Shown here piece after piece: positions 36,629 through 49,006 of a DNA stretch of 64,000 nt (its first letter is position 1; every line of letters starts with the position of its first letter). Both the position numbers and the translations under genes were made by a program. The notes beneath the pieces were generated by a model, which was not told the origin of the DNA, did not search any database, and worked only from the letters and a program-made list of their open reading frames with translations. Origin of the DNA: Mycobacterium sp. PO1 (GTDB lineage: Bacteria; Actinomycetota; Actinomycetes; Mycobacteriales; Mycobacteriaceae); the NCBI RefSeq assembly GCF_017312405.1, contig NZ_BLTG01000017.1, forward strand, positions 48,819 to 112,818, read 5' to 3'.

Positions 36629-37123
36629 ATGATCTTGCAGCTGTTCAAGAAGACCAAGCAGCTCGACTTCGAGCGCACGTACCGCGCCCCGCGGGCGACG
36701 GTGTGGCAGGCCTGGACCGATCCCGACATGCTGCGCCAATGGTGGGGACCGGAGAAGACGTTCATCCCCGAATGCCGGGTCGACCTGCGCGTCGGCGGTG
36801 AGCTGTATCTCGTCATGGAAGCCGGCGAGGCGATGGGCAAGTACGCCGGCACGCGCTGGCCGATGTCCGCCACCTTCACCCGGATCGAACCCACCGACCG
36901 GCTGACCTACGACGCCAGGTCGTGGACCGAGGGGGACGAGGAAGGCTCGACAATCCATCACACCAACGACGTGACCTTCACCGAATCCGACGGCACCACG
37001 ACCGTCAGGCTGCACATCGCGATCACCCACATCGGTGCCAAGGCCAAGATGGCGGCCTTCGGCATGAAATTCGGCTACAAGGCGCAACTCGACAAGCTGG
37101 ACAAGCTGCTCACCTCACGTTGA
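36629..37123 (+). CDS. SRPBCC (AHSA1-like) domain protein
   Basis: The 164-residue protein has the START-like SRPBCC fold: DFERTYRAPRATVWQAWTD, DPDMLRQWWGPEKTF, a central strand with VGGELYLVMEAGE, and the C-terminal helix GYKAQLDKLDKLL. Members bind hydrophobic ligands in a deep cavity; an enzymatic role is not established. GGAGA precedes ATG 36629. It is the partner gene of the ArsR regulator at 36268-36597, a pairing that recurs widely in actinobacteria, suggesting the SRPBCC protein handles the ligand that relieves repression. That ligand is unknown. Confidence 0.85.
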   Translation: MILQLFKKTKQLDFERTYRAPRATVWQAWTDPDMLRQWWGPEKTFIPECRVDLRVGGELYLVMEAGEAMGKYAGTRWPMSATFTRIEPTDRLTYDARSWTEGDEEGSTIHHTNDVTFTESDGTTTVRLHIAITHIGAKAKMAAFGMKFGYKAQLDKLDKLLTSR

Positions 37124-37191
37124 GACTGCGCTGGCCGCGACGAAATGCGAGTGCGTACCGCGCTGGCTGCAGTCCCAACGTGAGATCGGGC

Positions 37192-38046
37192 TCAGTCGGA
37201 GGTGCGGCGGCGGTAGGCATACAGCGCGAACGGCGCGAACACGGCCGTCAGCGCCAATGACCACAGCACCGTCGAGAGCACCGGATGGTGCAGCGGCAGC
37301 TGTGCGCTCGCCGGCGCTGGGCCGCCGTTGCCCCAGAGTTCACGCATGGCCTGCGCCAGCGAGGACACCGGGTTCCATTCGGCGATCACCCGCAGCCAGT
37401 GCGGCATCGGCTCGGTCGGCACGAACGTGTTGGCCAGGAACGTCATCGGGAACAGCGCGGTGAACATCACCCCGTTGACCGCCTCGACGGTCCGCATCAA
37501 CGAGCCGATCAGGATGCCGAACCAGATGATCGCGAAGCCGAACAGCAACAGCAGCGCGAAGGCCAGCACCGCTTCACCGACGCTGTTGCGGATACGCCAC
37601 CCGATCGCCAGCCCGGTCACCGCCATCACCACCACCCCCAACGAGGAATGGATCACGCTGGCGATGCTGCGCCCGATCAGCACCGAGGACCGCGAGATGG
37701 GCAATGCGCGGAACCGGTCGATGATGCCCTTCTCGACATCGGCGGTGATACCGGCCGCCACCACGAATGCGGAGAACACGATGGTCTGCGCCTGGATGCC
37801 GGGCAGCAGGAACTCCCGGTAGGAGGCCCCACCGGTGTTGGTGATCGAGGCCCCGAAGACGAAGGCGAACAGCAACACGAACATGATCGGCTGCGCGGTG
37901 ACGTCGCTGAGCATCTCCGGCATCCGCTTGGTGTGGATCATGTTGCGCTTGACCATGATCCACGACTGCTGTGCCAGGTTTGTTCGGTGCGTCGGTACCG
38001 GACGCGGCGTCATCGGCGTCTGCGGCGTGGTCTGCAGCGCGGTCAT
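37192..38046 (-). CDS. ABC-2 type multidrug exporter permease (DrrB-like)
   Basis: The 284-residue membrane protein has a proline-rich cytoplasmic N-terminus, QQSWIMVKRNMIHTKRMPEML, and six predicted helices, including PIMFVLLFAFVFGASI, VFSAFVVAAGITADVEKG and FGFAIIWFGILIGSLM. IDRFRALPISRSSVLIGR is the conserved cytoplasmic loop of DrrB/ABC-2 permeases. It should form a dimer with the ATPase encoded just upstream and export lipids or drugs. The ATG overlaps the ATPase stop as ATGA. It converges on the SRPBCC gene with 68 bp of unremarkable DNA between. Confidence 0.88.
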   Translation of the reverse strand: MTALQTTPQTPMTPRPVPTHRTNLAQQSWIMVKRNMIHTKRMPEMLSDVTAQPIMFVLLFAFVFGASITNTGGASYREFLLPGIQAQTIVFSAFVVAAGITADVEKGIIDRFRALPISRSSVLIGRSIASVIHSSLGVVVMAVTGLAIGWRIRNSVGEAVLAFALLLLFGFAIIWFGILIGSLMRTVEAVNGVMFTALFPMTFLANTFVPTEPMPHWLRVIAEWNPVSSLAQAMRELWGNGGPAPASAQLPLHHPVLSTVLWSLALTAVFAPFALYAYRRRTSD

Positions 38047-38999
38047 GCGCCGACCTCCTCGGAGTCTTCGGTGCGATGCCCGGTCAGGGTCAGGAACACA
38101 TCGTCGAGGCTGGGCCGAGACAACCCGATGTCGTCGACGCCGATGCCGCTGTCGCGCAGCCGGCCCGCCACCTGGATCATGTCGTCGATACCGTCGGCGG
38201 CCGCGGTCAACTGGCGGGCGGCGTGATCGACGAACACCTCGGCCCCGGTTCGGCGCAGCAGCGTCTCGGCGGCCGCCACGTCCGCGCCGGCGGTGACCGT
38301 CACGACCAGGCTGGCCCGGCCGGCCTGCTGCTTGAGTTCTCTCGGTGAACCCTCGGCGATGATCCGGCCGCGGTCGATGACAACGATGTTGTCGGCCAGC
38401 TGATCGGCCTCTTCCAGATACTGCGTGGTCAGCAGCAAGGTTGTGCCCTGGGCGACCAATCCGCGCAGTACGTCCCACAACTCGCTGCGGCTGCGCGGGT
38501 CCAGCCCCGTGGTCGGCTCGTCGAGGAACAACACCGGCGGCGATGCCAGCAGGCTGACTGCGAGATCCAGGCGGCGGCGCATCCCGCCGGAGTAGGACCT
38601 GACCACCCGGTCACCGGCGTCGGTCAGCGAGAACTGCTCCAGCAACTGCTCACCGAGGAGGGCCAGATCACGGCGGCGGATGCCGTAGAGACCGCCGATC
38701 ATGCGGATGTTCTCCCGGCCGGTCAGCAACTCGTCGACGGTGGCGACCTGACCGGTCAGCCCCATGTTGCGGCGCACCGCGTCAGGGTCGGTACGCACGT
38801 CGTGGCCCGCGACGCGGGCGGTGCCGGCGGTCGGCTCGGTCAGCGTCGTCATCATCCGCACGGTGGTGGTCTTGCCGGCGCCGTTGGGGCCCAGCAAGCC
38901 CAATACCGTGCCGGCCGGCACGGCGAAGCTGACGCCGTCGACGGCGGTGTGGTCCCCGAACCGCTTCACCAGATCGATGGCTTCGATGGCCCACTGCAT
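38043..38999 (-). CDS. daunorubicin-resistance-type ABC exporter ATPase (DrrA-like)
   Basis: The 318-residue ATPase has Walker A GPNGAGKTTT (about residue 39), Q-loop GLTGQVATVDELLTG, signature SYSGGMRRRLDLA, Walker B PVLFLDEPTTGLDPR and H-loop LLTTQYLEEADQLAD. The C-terminal DrrA-type domain ends with LSRPSLDDVFLTLTGH. ATG 38999 follows TACCGT by seven bases (39012-39007), predicting a leaderless mRNA and deciding this start over ATG 39053. With the overlapping permease it makes a two-gene exporter; the substrate is not indicated by context. Confidence 0.9.
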   Translation of the reverse strand: MQWAIEAIDLVKRFGDHTAVDGVSFAVPAGTVLGLLGPNGAGKTTTVRMMTTLTEPTAGTARVAGHDVRTDPDAVRRNMGLTGQVATVDELLTGRENIRMIGGLYGIRRRDLALLGEQLLEQFSLTDAGDRVVRSYSGGMRRRLDLAVSLLASPPVLFLDEPTTGLDPRSRSELWDVLRGLVAQGTTLLLTTQYLEEADQLADNIVVIDRGRIIAEGSPRELKQQAGRASLVVTVTAGADVAAAETLLRRTGAEVFVDHAARQLTAAADGIDDMIQVAGRLRDSGIGVDDIGLSRPSLDDVFLTLTGHRTEDSEEVGA

Positions 39000-39090
39000 G
39001 GCGTCGACGGTATCCGCGCCGACCGACATCTGCCCAACCGTTTTCTTCTCCATCCCGTTCGAACCCTCGTCGCCCGGGTACCCGCCCAGC

Positions 39091-40527
39091 GTGGACGCGC
39101 AGTGGTTCAGCGCGCCGGACTACTGGCTGGCCCGCGAGCTCGTGCAACGCGGCGTGGCCGCGATCTATCTGATCGCGTTCGTCGCGGCGGGCCGGCAGTT
39201 CCGCGCGCTCACCGGAGAACAGGGCATGCTCCCGGTCCCCCGGTTCGTGGAGCGCGTCCCGTTCCGCGCGGCGCCGAGCGTGTTCCAGCTGCACTACTCC
39301 GACCGGTTCTTCGCCGCGGTGTGCTGGTTCGGCGCCGCAGTCTCGGCGGGCGTCGTCGCAGGACTGATCAACGTCGTGCCGCTGTGGGCCGCGCTGGTGA
39401 CCTGGCTGGTGCTGTGGGTGCTCTACCAGTCGATCGTCAACGTAGGGCAGCGCTGGTACGGCTTCGGCTGGGAATCGCTGCTGCTGGAAGCCGGATTCGT
39501 GGCGGCGTTCCTCGGCAATGACGACATCGCACCGCCGCTTCCCGCGTTGTGGCTGGTGCTGTGGCTGGTGTTCCGCGTCGAGTTCGGGGCCGGGCTGATC
39601 AAACTGCGCGGCGACGAATGCTGGCGCGACCTGTCCTGCCTGGACTACCACCACGAGACTCAGCCCATGCCCGGCCCGCTGAGCTGGTTCTTCCACCACC
39701 TGCCCAGACCGCTGCACCGGGTGGAGGTCGCCGGCAACCACTTCTCCCAGCTGGTGGTGCCGTTCGCGTTGTTCGCGCCGCAGCCGGCCGGTTCCGTCGC
39801 CGGCGTCGTCGTCATCGTCACCCAGTTGTGGCTGGTGGCGTCGGGGAACTTCGCCTGGCTGAACTGGCTGACGATCATCCTGGCCTTCGCCGCGCTCGAC
39901 CACACGGCCTTCGCGTCGGTGCTGCCGCTGGGCGACCCGCCGCCGCAGGCCGGATCGCCACTGTGGTTCGCGGCGCTCGTCGTCGCCGCTGCTGCGCTGA
40001 CACTGGTGCTGAGCTACTGGCCGGTGCGCAACATGATCGGACGCGGCCAACGGATGAACGCGTCGTTCAACTCACTGCACCTGGTCAACACCTACGGTGC
40101 GTTCGGCAGCATCGGCCGGGTCCGCTACGAGGTCGTCCTGGAAGGCACCTCCGACGCGCTCGGCGAGGAGCCACACTGGCGCGAGTACGGCTTCAAGGGC
40201 AAGCCCGGCGACCCGCGCCGGATGCCCCGCCAATGGGCGCCGTACCACCTGCGCCTGGACTGGATGATGTGGTTCGCCGCACTGTCGCCGAGCTTCGCGG
40301 CGGACTGGTTCCGCCCGCTGGTCACCCGGTTGCTGCGCAACGACGCGGCGACGCTGCGGTTGCTGCGGCACAACCCGTTTCCCGCCGCGCCGCCGCGCTA
40401 CGTGCGGGCGCGCCTGTACGAGTACCGCTTCACCACCTGGCAGGAACTGCGCCGCGACGGGGCGTGGTGGCACCGCGAGCTGGTCGGTGAATACCTCCCG
40501 CCGGTATCCCTGGACCGGCAGCGGTGA
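39091..40527 (+). CDS. lipase maturation factor family protein
   Basis: The 478-residue membrane protein has about eight hydrophobic segments and the LMF1 family blocks: IVNVGQRWYGFGWESLLLEAGF, FRVEFGAGLIKLRGDECWRDLSCLDYHHETQP (cited as separate parts), AGNHFSQLVVPF and, near the C-terminus, RLDWMMWFAAL and FTTWQELRRDGAWWHRE. In animals LMF1 assists lipase folding in the ER; the bacterial role is unknown. GTG 39091 begins VDAQWFSAPDYWLARELV, the conserved N-terminus; no good Shine-Dalgarno is seen. It is divergent from the ABC exporter. Confidence 0.85.
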   Translation: MDAQWFSAPDYWLARELVQRGVAAIYLIAFVAAGRQFRALTGEQGMLPVPRFVERVPFRAAPSVFQLHYSDRFFAAVCWFGAAVSAGVVAGLINVVPLWAALVTWLVLWVLYQSIVNVGQRWYGFGWESLLLEAGFVAAFLGNDDIAPPLPALWLVLWLVFRVEFGAGLIKLRGDECWRDLSCLDYHHETQPMPGPLSWFFHHLPRPLHRVEVAGNHFSQLVVPFALFAPQPAGSVAGVVVIVTQLWLVASGNFAWLNWLTIILAFAALDHTAFASVLPLGDPPPQAGSPLWFAALVVAAAALTLVLSYWPVRNMIGRGQRMNASFNSLHLVNTYGAFGSIGRVRYEVVLEGTSDALGEEPHWREYGFKGKPGDPRRMPRQWAPYHLRLDWMMWFAALSPSFAADWFRPLVTRLLRNDAATLRLLRHNPFPAAPPRYVRARLYEYRFTTWQELRRDGAWWHRELVGEYLPPVSLDRQR

Positions 40528-40570
40528 GCGTCACCCGCGCGCGAGCGCTACCTGCCGTTCGAGGCTTCCG

Positions 40571-42142
40571 TCACTTCGGCGGTGGCGGCGGCGCGGGCGC
40601 GCCGTGCGGAGCCGGGATCTTCGGGTAACTGCGCGCACCACTCACCGCGGTGTCGCCGGCCGAGGCCGACTCGGCGGAGCCGGAGCCGCCGGGCGCGGGG
40701 CGCCCCGGCGACGGATCCCAGCCGGTGTCGACGAGTTTGCGTTGCACGGCGATGGCCAGCCCCAGCAGGGTCGCGCCGATCAACAGCATCACCACCACGC
40801 CCCAGACCGTCCCCAGTTTGGCGGCGTTGCCCAGCAGGATCCCGTACCAGCCGAAGTCGGCGTCGCCGAAGGTGGTGTTCTCTTCACCGAACGACCCGAG
40901 CACCCGCACCAGCAGCGCCGGCAGGAAGGTGATCAGCAGTCCGTTGACGAACCCGCCGGCGATCGCGCCCCGTCGCCCTCCAGTGGCGTTGCCGTAGACG
41001 CCCGCTGCGCCACCGGTGAAGAAGTGGGGAACCAACCCGGGCAGCACCAGCACCCAACCGAACGCCGGGCCGAGCCACAACGACAGCACGGCCAACCCGG
41101 CCAACCCGGCCACGAAGCTGGAGATGAAGCCGATCAGGACGGCGTTCTGGGCGAAAGGAAAGACGATCGGGGCGTCGAGGGCGGGTACCGCGCCCGGCAC
41201 CATCCGCTCGGCGATGCCCTGGAACGCCGGGACCAGTTCACCGAGGATGGTCCGGACGCCGAACAGGATCACCGCGACCGCGACACCGAAGCTCAGCCCT
41301 TGCGTCACACCCATCATCAGGTAGTTGCCGACGCCGCTGGCCGCGCCGGCACCGGTGTCGTCGGCGAACGCCTGGAACGCCGTGTCCTGCCCGGCCCGGG
41401 CCAGATAGACCAGCGAGACGATCACATACATCAGCACCATCGACAACGCCGTCGCCACCATGGAGTCCCGCAGAAAGCGCAGGGATTCCGGCAGTTTGAG
41501 GTCTTCGGTGGACCGGCTCTTCGCACCGCCGACGAACCGACCGGTGATACCCGACGCGATGTAGCCGAGCGTGCCGAAGTGCCCGATGGCGATGCTGTCG
41601 TCGCCGGTGATGCGTTTCGTCCACGGCTGTGAGATGGCCGGCAGGGCCACCATGACGACGCCCAGCAGCACACCACCGACCACGACGACGGTGACCGCGG
41701 GCAGTCCCGAGGTCGCGAGCACGATGGTCAGCAGCGTGGCCATGAACAACGTGTGGTGTCCGGTCAGGAACACGTAGTGCAGCGGGGTGAACCGCGCCAG
41801 CAACAGGCTGATGGCGAAGCCGAGGATCATCAACCAGGCGACCTGGCCGCCGAACTGGTCCTGGGCGATCCCGACGATGGCCTCGTTGGTGGGCACGACC
41901 CCCTTGGTTCCTGCGGCCCCCTGGATCATCACGCCCAGGGGTTGCAGCGACGACACGACCAGGGTGGCACCCGCGCTGATGAGCAGAAAGCCCAACGTGG
42001 CCTTCAGCGCTCCGCCGATCACCTGGCCGGTGGACTTACGCAGCGCGATCAACCCGACAGCTGTGATGATGCCGATGAGATAGGCTGGTACAGAAAGGAT
42101 TTCGTTGACGACGAACTCGGCGATGCTTACCAGCCAATTCAC
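40571..42142 (-). CDS. ascorbate-type PTS transporter EIIC (UlaA family)
   Basis: The 523-residue protein has 10 or more membrane helices and UlaA-family features: LSVPAYLIGIITAVGLIAL, LKATLGFLLISAGA, GHHTLFMATLL, GHFGTLGYIASG and GGAAGVYGNATGGRRGAI. UlaA carries L-ascorbate or a related sugar acid across the membrane with phosphorylation by EIIB. The C-terminus is extended by about 60 proline/serine-rich residues, unlike the enterobacterial protein. It is 19 bp downstream of the EIIA-EIIB fusion gene on the same strand. No catabolic ula genes (lactonase, decarboxylase, epimerases) are nearby. Confidence 0.87.
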   Translation of the reverse strand: MNWLVSIAEFVVNEILSVPAYLIGIITAVGLIALRKSTGQVIGGALKATLGFLLISAGATLVVSSLQPLGVMIQGAAGTKGVVPTNEAIVGIAQDQFGGQVAWLMILGFAISLLLARFTPLHYVFLTGHHTLFMATLLTIVLATSGLPAVTVVVVGGVLLGVVMVALPAISQPWTKRITGDDSIAIGHFGTLGYIASGITGRFVGGAKSRSTEDLKLPESLRFLRDSMVATALSMVLMYVIVSLVYLARAGQDTAFQAFADDTGAGAASGVGNYLMMGVTQGLSFGVAVAVILFGVRTILGELVPAFQGIAERMVPGAVPALDAPIVFPFAQNAVLIGFISSFVAGLAGLAVLSLWLGPAFGWVLVLPGLVPHFFTGGAAGVYGNATGGRRGAIAGGFVNGLLITFLPALLVRVLGSFGEENTTFGDADFGWYGILLGNAAKLGTVWGVVVMLLIGATLLGLAIAVQRKLVDTGWDPSPGRPAPGGSGSAESASAGDTAVSGARSYPKIPAPHGAPAPPPPPK

Positions 42143-42161
42143 GATGAACTCCTTGGTGAGG

Positions 42162-42935
42162 TCAGACGTCGTAGGAGTCGCGCAGCGTGGAATCGATCTC
42201 GCGCGTGGAGGTGAAGTTCTCGATCACCTTGACGGGCACTCCCACATCGCCGAGGGTTCGGGCGATCTCGCCGGACGTCAGGATCAGGTCGGCTTCTTTG
42301 GCTCTACCCTTGGCCGAGATGGTGTCGGTGGCCTCGACTTTGATGAACGGCGCCCACCCCCAGGTGGACAGCACCTGCTCGAGTGTGTTCTTCAGGAAAA
42401 GGCTGGTGCCCAAGCCGTTTCCGCAGACTGTCAGGATCAGGTTCTTGGGCTGCGACGCACCGCTGGATGCGGGTGCCGACGCCGGCGCCGTGGATCCCAG
42501 CGCCGCGAGCAACTCGTCGGGGGTCGCCGCGGACTCCAGTGCAGCACGCCGGTCGGTGTCACCGAGCAGCTTGGCCAACTCGGCCATCGCGGTGTTGTGG
42601 GCTCCGGAGTCGGTGGCGGCCAGCGCGACGACCAGGGACACCGGGTCGTTGGTCTTGTGGCCGAAGGAAACTGGCTGGGCCAGTCGCACCCAGGACATAC
42701 CGGTGTGGTGGACGGCCGGAGACGGTCGGGCGTGTGCAAAGGCAAAGCCCGGGGCCACCACGATGTAGGGGCCGTTGGTTTCGACGTTGTCGATCATCGA
42801 CTGCGTGTAAGGGGCGTCGGCGATGCCGGCGTGTTCCAGTAGTTCACCGGCCGCGACGATCGATTCCTGCCAGGTTTCCGCGGCCACGTCCAGCGCGATG
42901 CAGTTCGCAGACAGTAGCTCGAGCAGGTCGGCCAT
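42162..42935 (-). CDS. PTS EIIA-EIIB fusion, ascorbate type
   Basis: The 257-residue protein joins an EIIA of the mannitol/fructose type (residues 1-145; active His in APGFAFAHARPS, about residue 69) to an EIIB of the ascorbate type (about 160-257; active Cys in LILTVCGNGLGTSLF) through an Ala/Ser/Pro linker. In E. coli these are separate UlaC and UlaB. Phosphate passes from HPr to His, then Cys, then the sugar in EIIC. ATG 42935 follows TAGGGT by six bases, so the message is probably leaderless. The EI and HPr genes needed for function must lie elsewhere. Confidence 0.88.
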   Translation of the reverse strand: MADLLELLSANCIALDVAAETWQESIVAAGELLEHAGIADAPYTQSMIDNVETNGPYIVVAPGFAFAHARPSPAVHHTGMSWVRLAQPVSFGHKTNDPVSLVVALAATDSGAHNTAMAELAKLLGDTDRRAALESAATPDELLAALGSTAPASAPASSGASQPKNLILTVCGNGLGTSLFLKNTLEQVLSTWGWAPFIKVEATDTISAKGRAKEADLILTSGEIARTLGDVGVPVKVIENFTSTREIDSTLRDSYDV

Positions 42936-42941
42936 GGCCGA

Positions 42942-42947
42942 ACCCTA
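42942..42947 (-). promoter_or_regulatory. leaderless -10 of the PTS operon
   Basis: TAGGGT on the minus strand stands six bases before ATG 42935. The rest of the 123-bp gap to pks16 shows no gene or clear operator. Confidence 0.5.
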
Positions 42948-43058
42948 CCCAAACCCGTCGGCGCGGTTACCCGGTTTGCGCGCTCACCCGGCGACGAGCG
43001 CGCACGACCTGCCGGGAACAGCGGCGCGCGGCTGCACAGACTCGCGCGTTCGCAAAGC

Positions 43059-44693
43059 CTAGGTGACCAGGGAGACCGAGGTGGAGCGGCGCAGCTTGCC
43101 CGACGACGTCTTGGGGATGCTGCCCGGCCCGAGCACCACGACGTTGCGGGGGCGCACGTCCACCTCGGCGACGACCTCGTGGGCCACCTGATGCTCGATC
43201 CGGCGGACCTCGACCGGGTCCTGCCAGGCATTGGACTCGACCGCGACGGCGAAGGTCTCGCGGGAATGGCCGGCGTCCAGACGCACCGCCACCGCACACC
43301 CCGGACGCACCCCGTCCACCCGGCCGGCGGCGCGCTCGATGTCGGTCGGATAGATGTTGCGGCCGGCCATGATGATGACGTCCTTGACGCGACCGCAGAC
43401 CACCACGTTGCCCTCTTCGGTCATGTAACCGAGGTCGCCGGTGTCGTACCAGCCGTGCTCGTCCTGCGCGGGGATGAACCCGCCCATGGTCATGTAGCCG
43501 GGCGTCACGCACTCGCCGCGCAGCTCGATCACCCCGACCCCGCGGGCCGGCATGACCTCACCGTGGTCGTCGATGACGCGGGCTTCGAGGTCGGTCAACA
43601 GCGGACCGAGTTCGGCAAGGCGCTTGGTGTGCCCCTTGGTCGCCGGGACCGCGCGGCGCAGCGCGGCCAGCAGGTCGGCATCGACCTCGTCCACGGTCAG
43701 ACCCCGGCCGCACGGCGAGAACGACACCGCCAGCGTGGTCTCGGCCATGCCGTAGGCGGGCAGGATCGCACCCGGGTCCAGCCCGAACGGCTTACCGGCG
43801 TCCAGCAGATCCTCGACGTCGGCGGGCTCGACCGGCTCGGCGCCCGACAGTGCGAAGCGCAGCGTCGACAGGTCGAACTCGCCGGGCTTGGCCTGGCGGC
43901 GCAACCGCTTGGCGAACAGCGCGTAGGCGAAGTTCGGCGCCGCGGTCATCGTGCCCTTGTACTTGTCGATCAGCTTGGCCCACAGCAGGGTGTCCCGCAT
44001 GAAGTCCATCGGCGTGACCTTGACCAACTCGGCGCCGAAGTACATCGGGATGGTCAGGAAGCCGACCATGCCCATGTCGTGGAAACAGGGCAGCCAGCTG
44101 ACCATGACGTCGGTCTCGACGTCGTACTGCGCGCCGATGAACATGGCCTCGGCGTTGGAGTAGATGTTGCGGTGGGTGATCTGGACGGCCTTCGGAGACC
44201 CGGTGGAGCCCGACGTCAGCTGCATCAGCGCCAGCTCGTCCTCGCCCACCTCGAGGGGGTCGACCGGATCGGCCGCCAGCAGGTCGTCCACCTTGAGGAC
44301 GGTGATGCCCTTCTCCTCGAGCACCGGCACCGCCACCAGGAACGGTTCGGAGACGATGACGGCCTTGGCCTCGATCATCCCGATGACGGTCATCGTGTCC
44401 TCGGCCCACACCGCCAGGTCGGTGCGGGGGGTCGGCTGGTGCAGCATGGTCAGGCTGGCGCCACGCATCCACAGCCCCTGCGCGGTCGGGGCGATCTCGA
44501 CCGGGAAACCCGCGAGCACGCCGACCGCGTCGCCGAGTCCGACGCCGGCCGCGGCGAGACCGCCGGCGATGCGCCGCGCTCGCTCGTGCACCTCACCCCA
44601 GGTGTGCCGAACCGGTTCGTACGGCTCGCCGGTCACCATTCCGCGGTTGCTGGTGCGGGCATTGCGGTACATCTTCTCGGTGAATCTGCTCAC
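43059..44693 (-). CDS. pks16: fatty-acyl-AMP ligase family protein (Pks16)
   Basis: The 544-residue adenylate-forming enzyme has [19 protein letters not shown] (A3), the A5 region [26 protein letters not shown] (A7), [20 protein letters not shown] (A8) and the catalytic Lys in [16 protein letters not shown]-type sequences activate fatty acids for transfer to a polyketide synthase or form acyl-CoA. M. tuberculosis Pks16 (Rv1013), its positional and sequence counterpart, is a stand-alone ligase despite the name. GTG 44693 has GAGGAGG five bases upstream. The gene has a long leader: the only good promoter is at 44920-44948. Confidence 0.87.
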   Translation of the reverse strand: MSRFTEKMYRNARTSNRGMVTGEPYEPVRHTWGEVHERARRIAGGLAAAGVGLGDAVGVLAGFPVEIAPTAQGLWMRGASLTMLHQPTPRTDLAVWAEDTMTVIGMIEAKAVIVSEPFLVAVPVLEEKGITVLKVDDLLAADPVDPLEVGEDELALMQLTSGSTGSPKAVQITHRNIYSNAEAMFIGAQYDVETDVMVSWLPCFHDMGMVGFLTIPMYFGAELVKVTPMDFMRDTLLWAKLIDKYKGTMTAAPNFAYALFAKRLRRQAKPGEFDLSTLRFALSGAEPVEPADVEDLLDAGKPFGLDPGAILPAYGMAETTLAVSFSPCGRGLTVDEVDADLLAALRRAVPATKGHTKRLAELGPLLTDLEARVIDDHGEVMPARGVGVIELRGECVTPGYMTMGGFIPAQDEHGWYDTGDLGYMTEEGNVVVCGRVKDVIIMAGRNIYPTDIERAAGRVDGVRPGCAVAVRLDAGHSRETFAVAVESNAWQDPVEVRRIEHQVAHEVVAEVDVRPRNVVVLGPGSIPKTSSGKLRRSTSVSLVT

Positions 44694-44911
44694 GACGACC
44701 TCCTCGCCGACATCTGCCCCGTCGAAAACGCGCTTTGTCCATGTTCCGCCTGTTGGGAGGCGTTTTCACGGAGGCGCGCACACATTTGGGGAGCGGTTGT
44801 GTCTCGAATCGGTGATGTCCCGAAGCCGCGATCAGATTCACCCAAGCACCCACCGAGAGTTCTCCCGGTGGGCAAGCTCGTTGCGTCCACTTCTCGACCG
44901 CTAGCTCTCAC
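44690..44911 (-). CDS. doubtful 73-residue leader ORF upstream of pks16
   Basis: An open frame begins at GTG 44911, eight bases after the promoter -10 TAAGAT, and ends with TGA overlapping the pks16 GTG (GTGA at 44693-44690), so it would be leaderless and coupled to pks16. The peptide (start [16 protein letters not shown]) is polar, with no recognised domain. Third-position GC is only moderate, unlike real genes here, which argues against selection on the protein. M. tuberculosis has a small gene, Rv1012, at this position. It may be a leader ORF or merely part of a 5' UTR. Confidence 0.3.
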   Translation of the reverse strand: MRASGREVDATSLPTGRTLGGCLGESDRGFGTSPIRDTTAPQMCARLRENASQQAEHGQSAFSTGQMSARRSS

Positions 44912-44919
44912 CGCCGATC

Positions 44920-44948
44920 ATCTTAAGCAACTCTTAAGTAACTGCCAA
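44920..44948 (-). promoter_or_regulatory. promoter of pks16 with near-consensus -35 and -10
   Basis: On the minus strand TTGGCA (44948-44943) and TAAGAT (44925-44920) are separated by 17 bp. The spacer carries a direct repeat of CTTAAG(A/C). The start site would be near 44913, giving a leader of about 220 nt before pks16. The 297-bp gap 44694-44990 otherwise holds only the doubtful leader ORF. Confidence 0.6.
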
Positions 44949-44990
44949 ACGATCGCGGCTTTTGAGGCATGAGTCACACCCGGCTGCGCC

Positions 44991-45959
44991 TCAGCTCGCC
45001 GGCGACGGCGTCGGCACGACGCGGGCACCGTGCACCGGCCCGCTGGCCACCCGGACCGTGCGGCACACCCCGGCGCCGGCGAGCTCGGTGCCGACGTCGA
45101 GCGCCGCTCCGGCCGACGCGCACAGGAACGCACACGTGGGGCCCGATCCGGACACCACGCCGGCCAGCGCGCCCGCCTCGAGCCCGGCGCGCAGTGTGCG
45201 GCGCAGCGAGGCATCGAGGCTCAGCGCGGCCGGCTGCAGGTCGTTGCCCAGCAGCGGCGCGAGCTCGGCGGGGTCACCCGAGGACAGCGCGGCCAGCAGC
45301 GGCTCCGGGCTCTCCAACCGGGGCGGCAGCGTGCGGCCACCCTCGGCGCGCAGCCGGTCGATCTCGGCGAAAACGGCCGGTGTCGACAGGCCTCCCGGCG
45401 AGAACGCGAGCACCCAGTGGAACGTGTGGCGGGTCAGCACGGTGGCGAGTTCCTCACCGCGGCCGGTGCCCAGCGCGGTTCCGCCGTGCAGCGCGAACGG
45501 GACGTCACTGCCCAGCTGGGCGGCCAGGGCGTGCAGGTCCCGGCGGGGCACGCCGAGCTCCCACAGCTCGTTCATCGCGACCAGCACGGCCGCCGCGTCG
45601 GCACTGCCGCCCGCCATCCCGCCGGCGACGGGAATGGTCTTCTCGATCGAGATCGACACGTCCGGTGCGCGGCCGACGTGCTCGGCCATCAACTCCGCCG
45701 CCCGCCACGCCAGGTTGCGCTCGTCGGTGGGCAGCGAGTCGGCGCCCTCGCCGGTCAGCTCCAGCGACAACAGGTCGGCGGTGGTCACCGTGACCTCGTC
45801 GAGCAACGACACCGCGTGGAAGACCGTCGTGAGTTCGTGATAGCCGTCCGGGCGGCAATCACCCACATCGAGATAGAGGTTGACCTTGCCGGGGACCCGG
45901 ACGGTCACCGAACCGGTGGGAACCCACTCCGGTGCCGTATTGCCGTCATGCGCGGACAC
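44991..45959 (-). CDS. ispE: 4-diphosphocytidyl-2-C-methyl-D-erythritol kinase
   Basis: The 322-residue GHMP kinase has [24 protein letters not shown] at the N-terminus (shown in parts by [12 protein letters not shown] and DGYHEL), the ATP loop [17 protein letters not shown] (about residue 112) and [13 protein letters not shown] near the C-terminus. It phosphorylates CDP-methylerythritol in the MEP isoprenoid pathway. It lies 47 bp downstream of ksgA in the rpfB-ksgA-ispE operon, the usual mycobacterial order. Confidence 0.95.
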   Translation of the reverse strand: MSAHDGNTAPEWVPTGSVTVRVPGKVNLYLDVGDCRPDGYHELTTVFHAVSLLDEVTVTTADLLSLELTGEGADSLPTDERNLAWRAAELMAEHVGRAPDVSISIEKTIPVAGGMAGGSADAAAVLVAMNELWELGVPRRDLHALAAQLGSDVPFALHGGTALGTGRGEELATVLTRHTFHWVLAFSPGGLSTPAVFAEIDRLRAEGGRTLPPRLESPEPLLAALSSGDPAELAPLLGNDLQPAALSLDASLRRTLRAGLEAGALAGVVSGSGPTCAFLCASAGAALDVGTELAGAGVCRTVRVASGPVHGARVVPTPSPAS

Positions 45960-46006
45960 CGATCGACAGTAACGCGCGCACTGCTACGCGTGAACTCCGG
46001 TCCGGT

Positions 46007-48988
<2,982 letters not shown>

Positions 48989-48995
48989 ATCCGCC

Positions 48996-49006
48996 TACTT
49001 TAGGGT
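48996..49006. promoter_or_regulatory. overlapping divergent promoters between tatD and metG
   Basis: TAAAGT on the minus strand (49002-48997) serves tatD. TACTTT (48996-49001) or TAGGGT (49001-49006, ten bases before ATG 49017) could serve metG. The hexamers physically overlap in the 28-bp gap, so one polymerase at a time can open this DNA. Confidence 0.5.
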
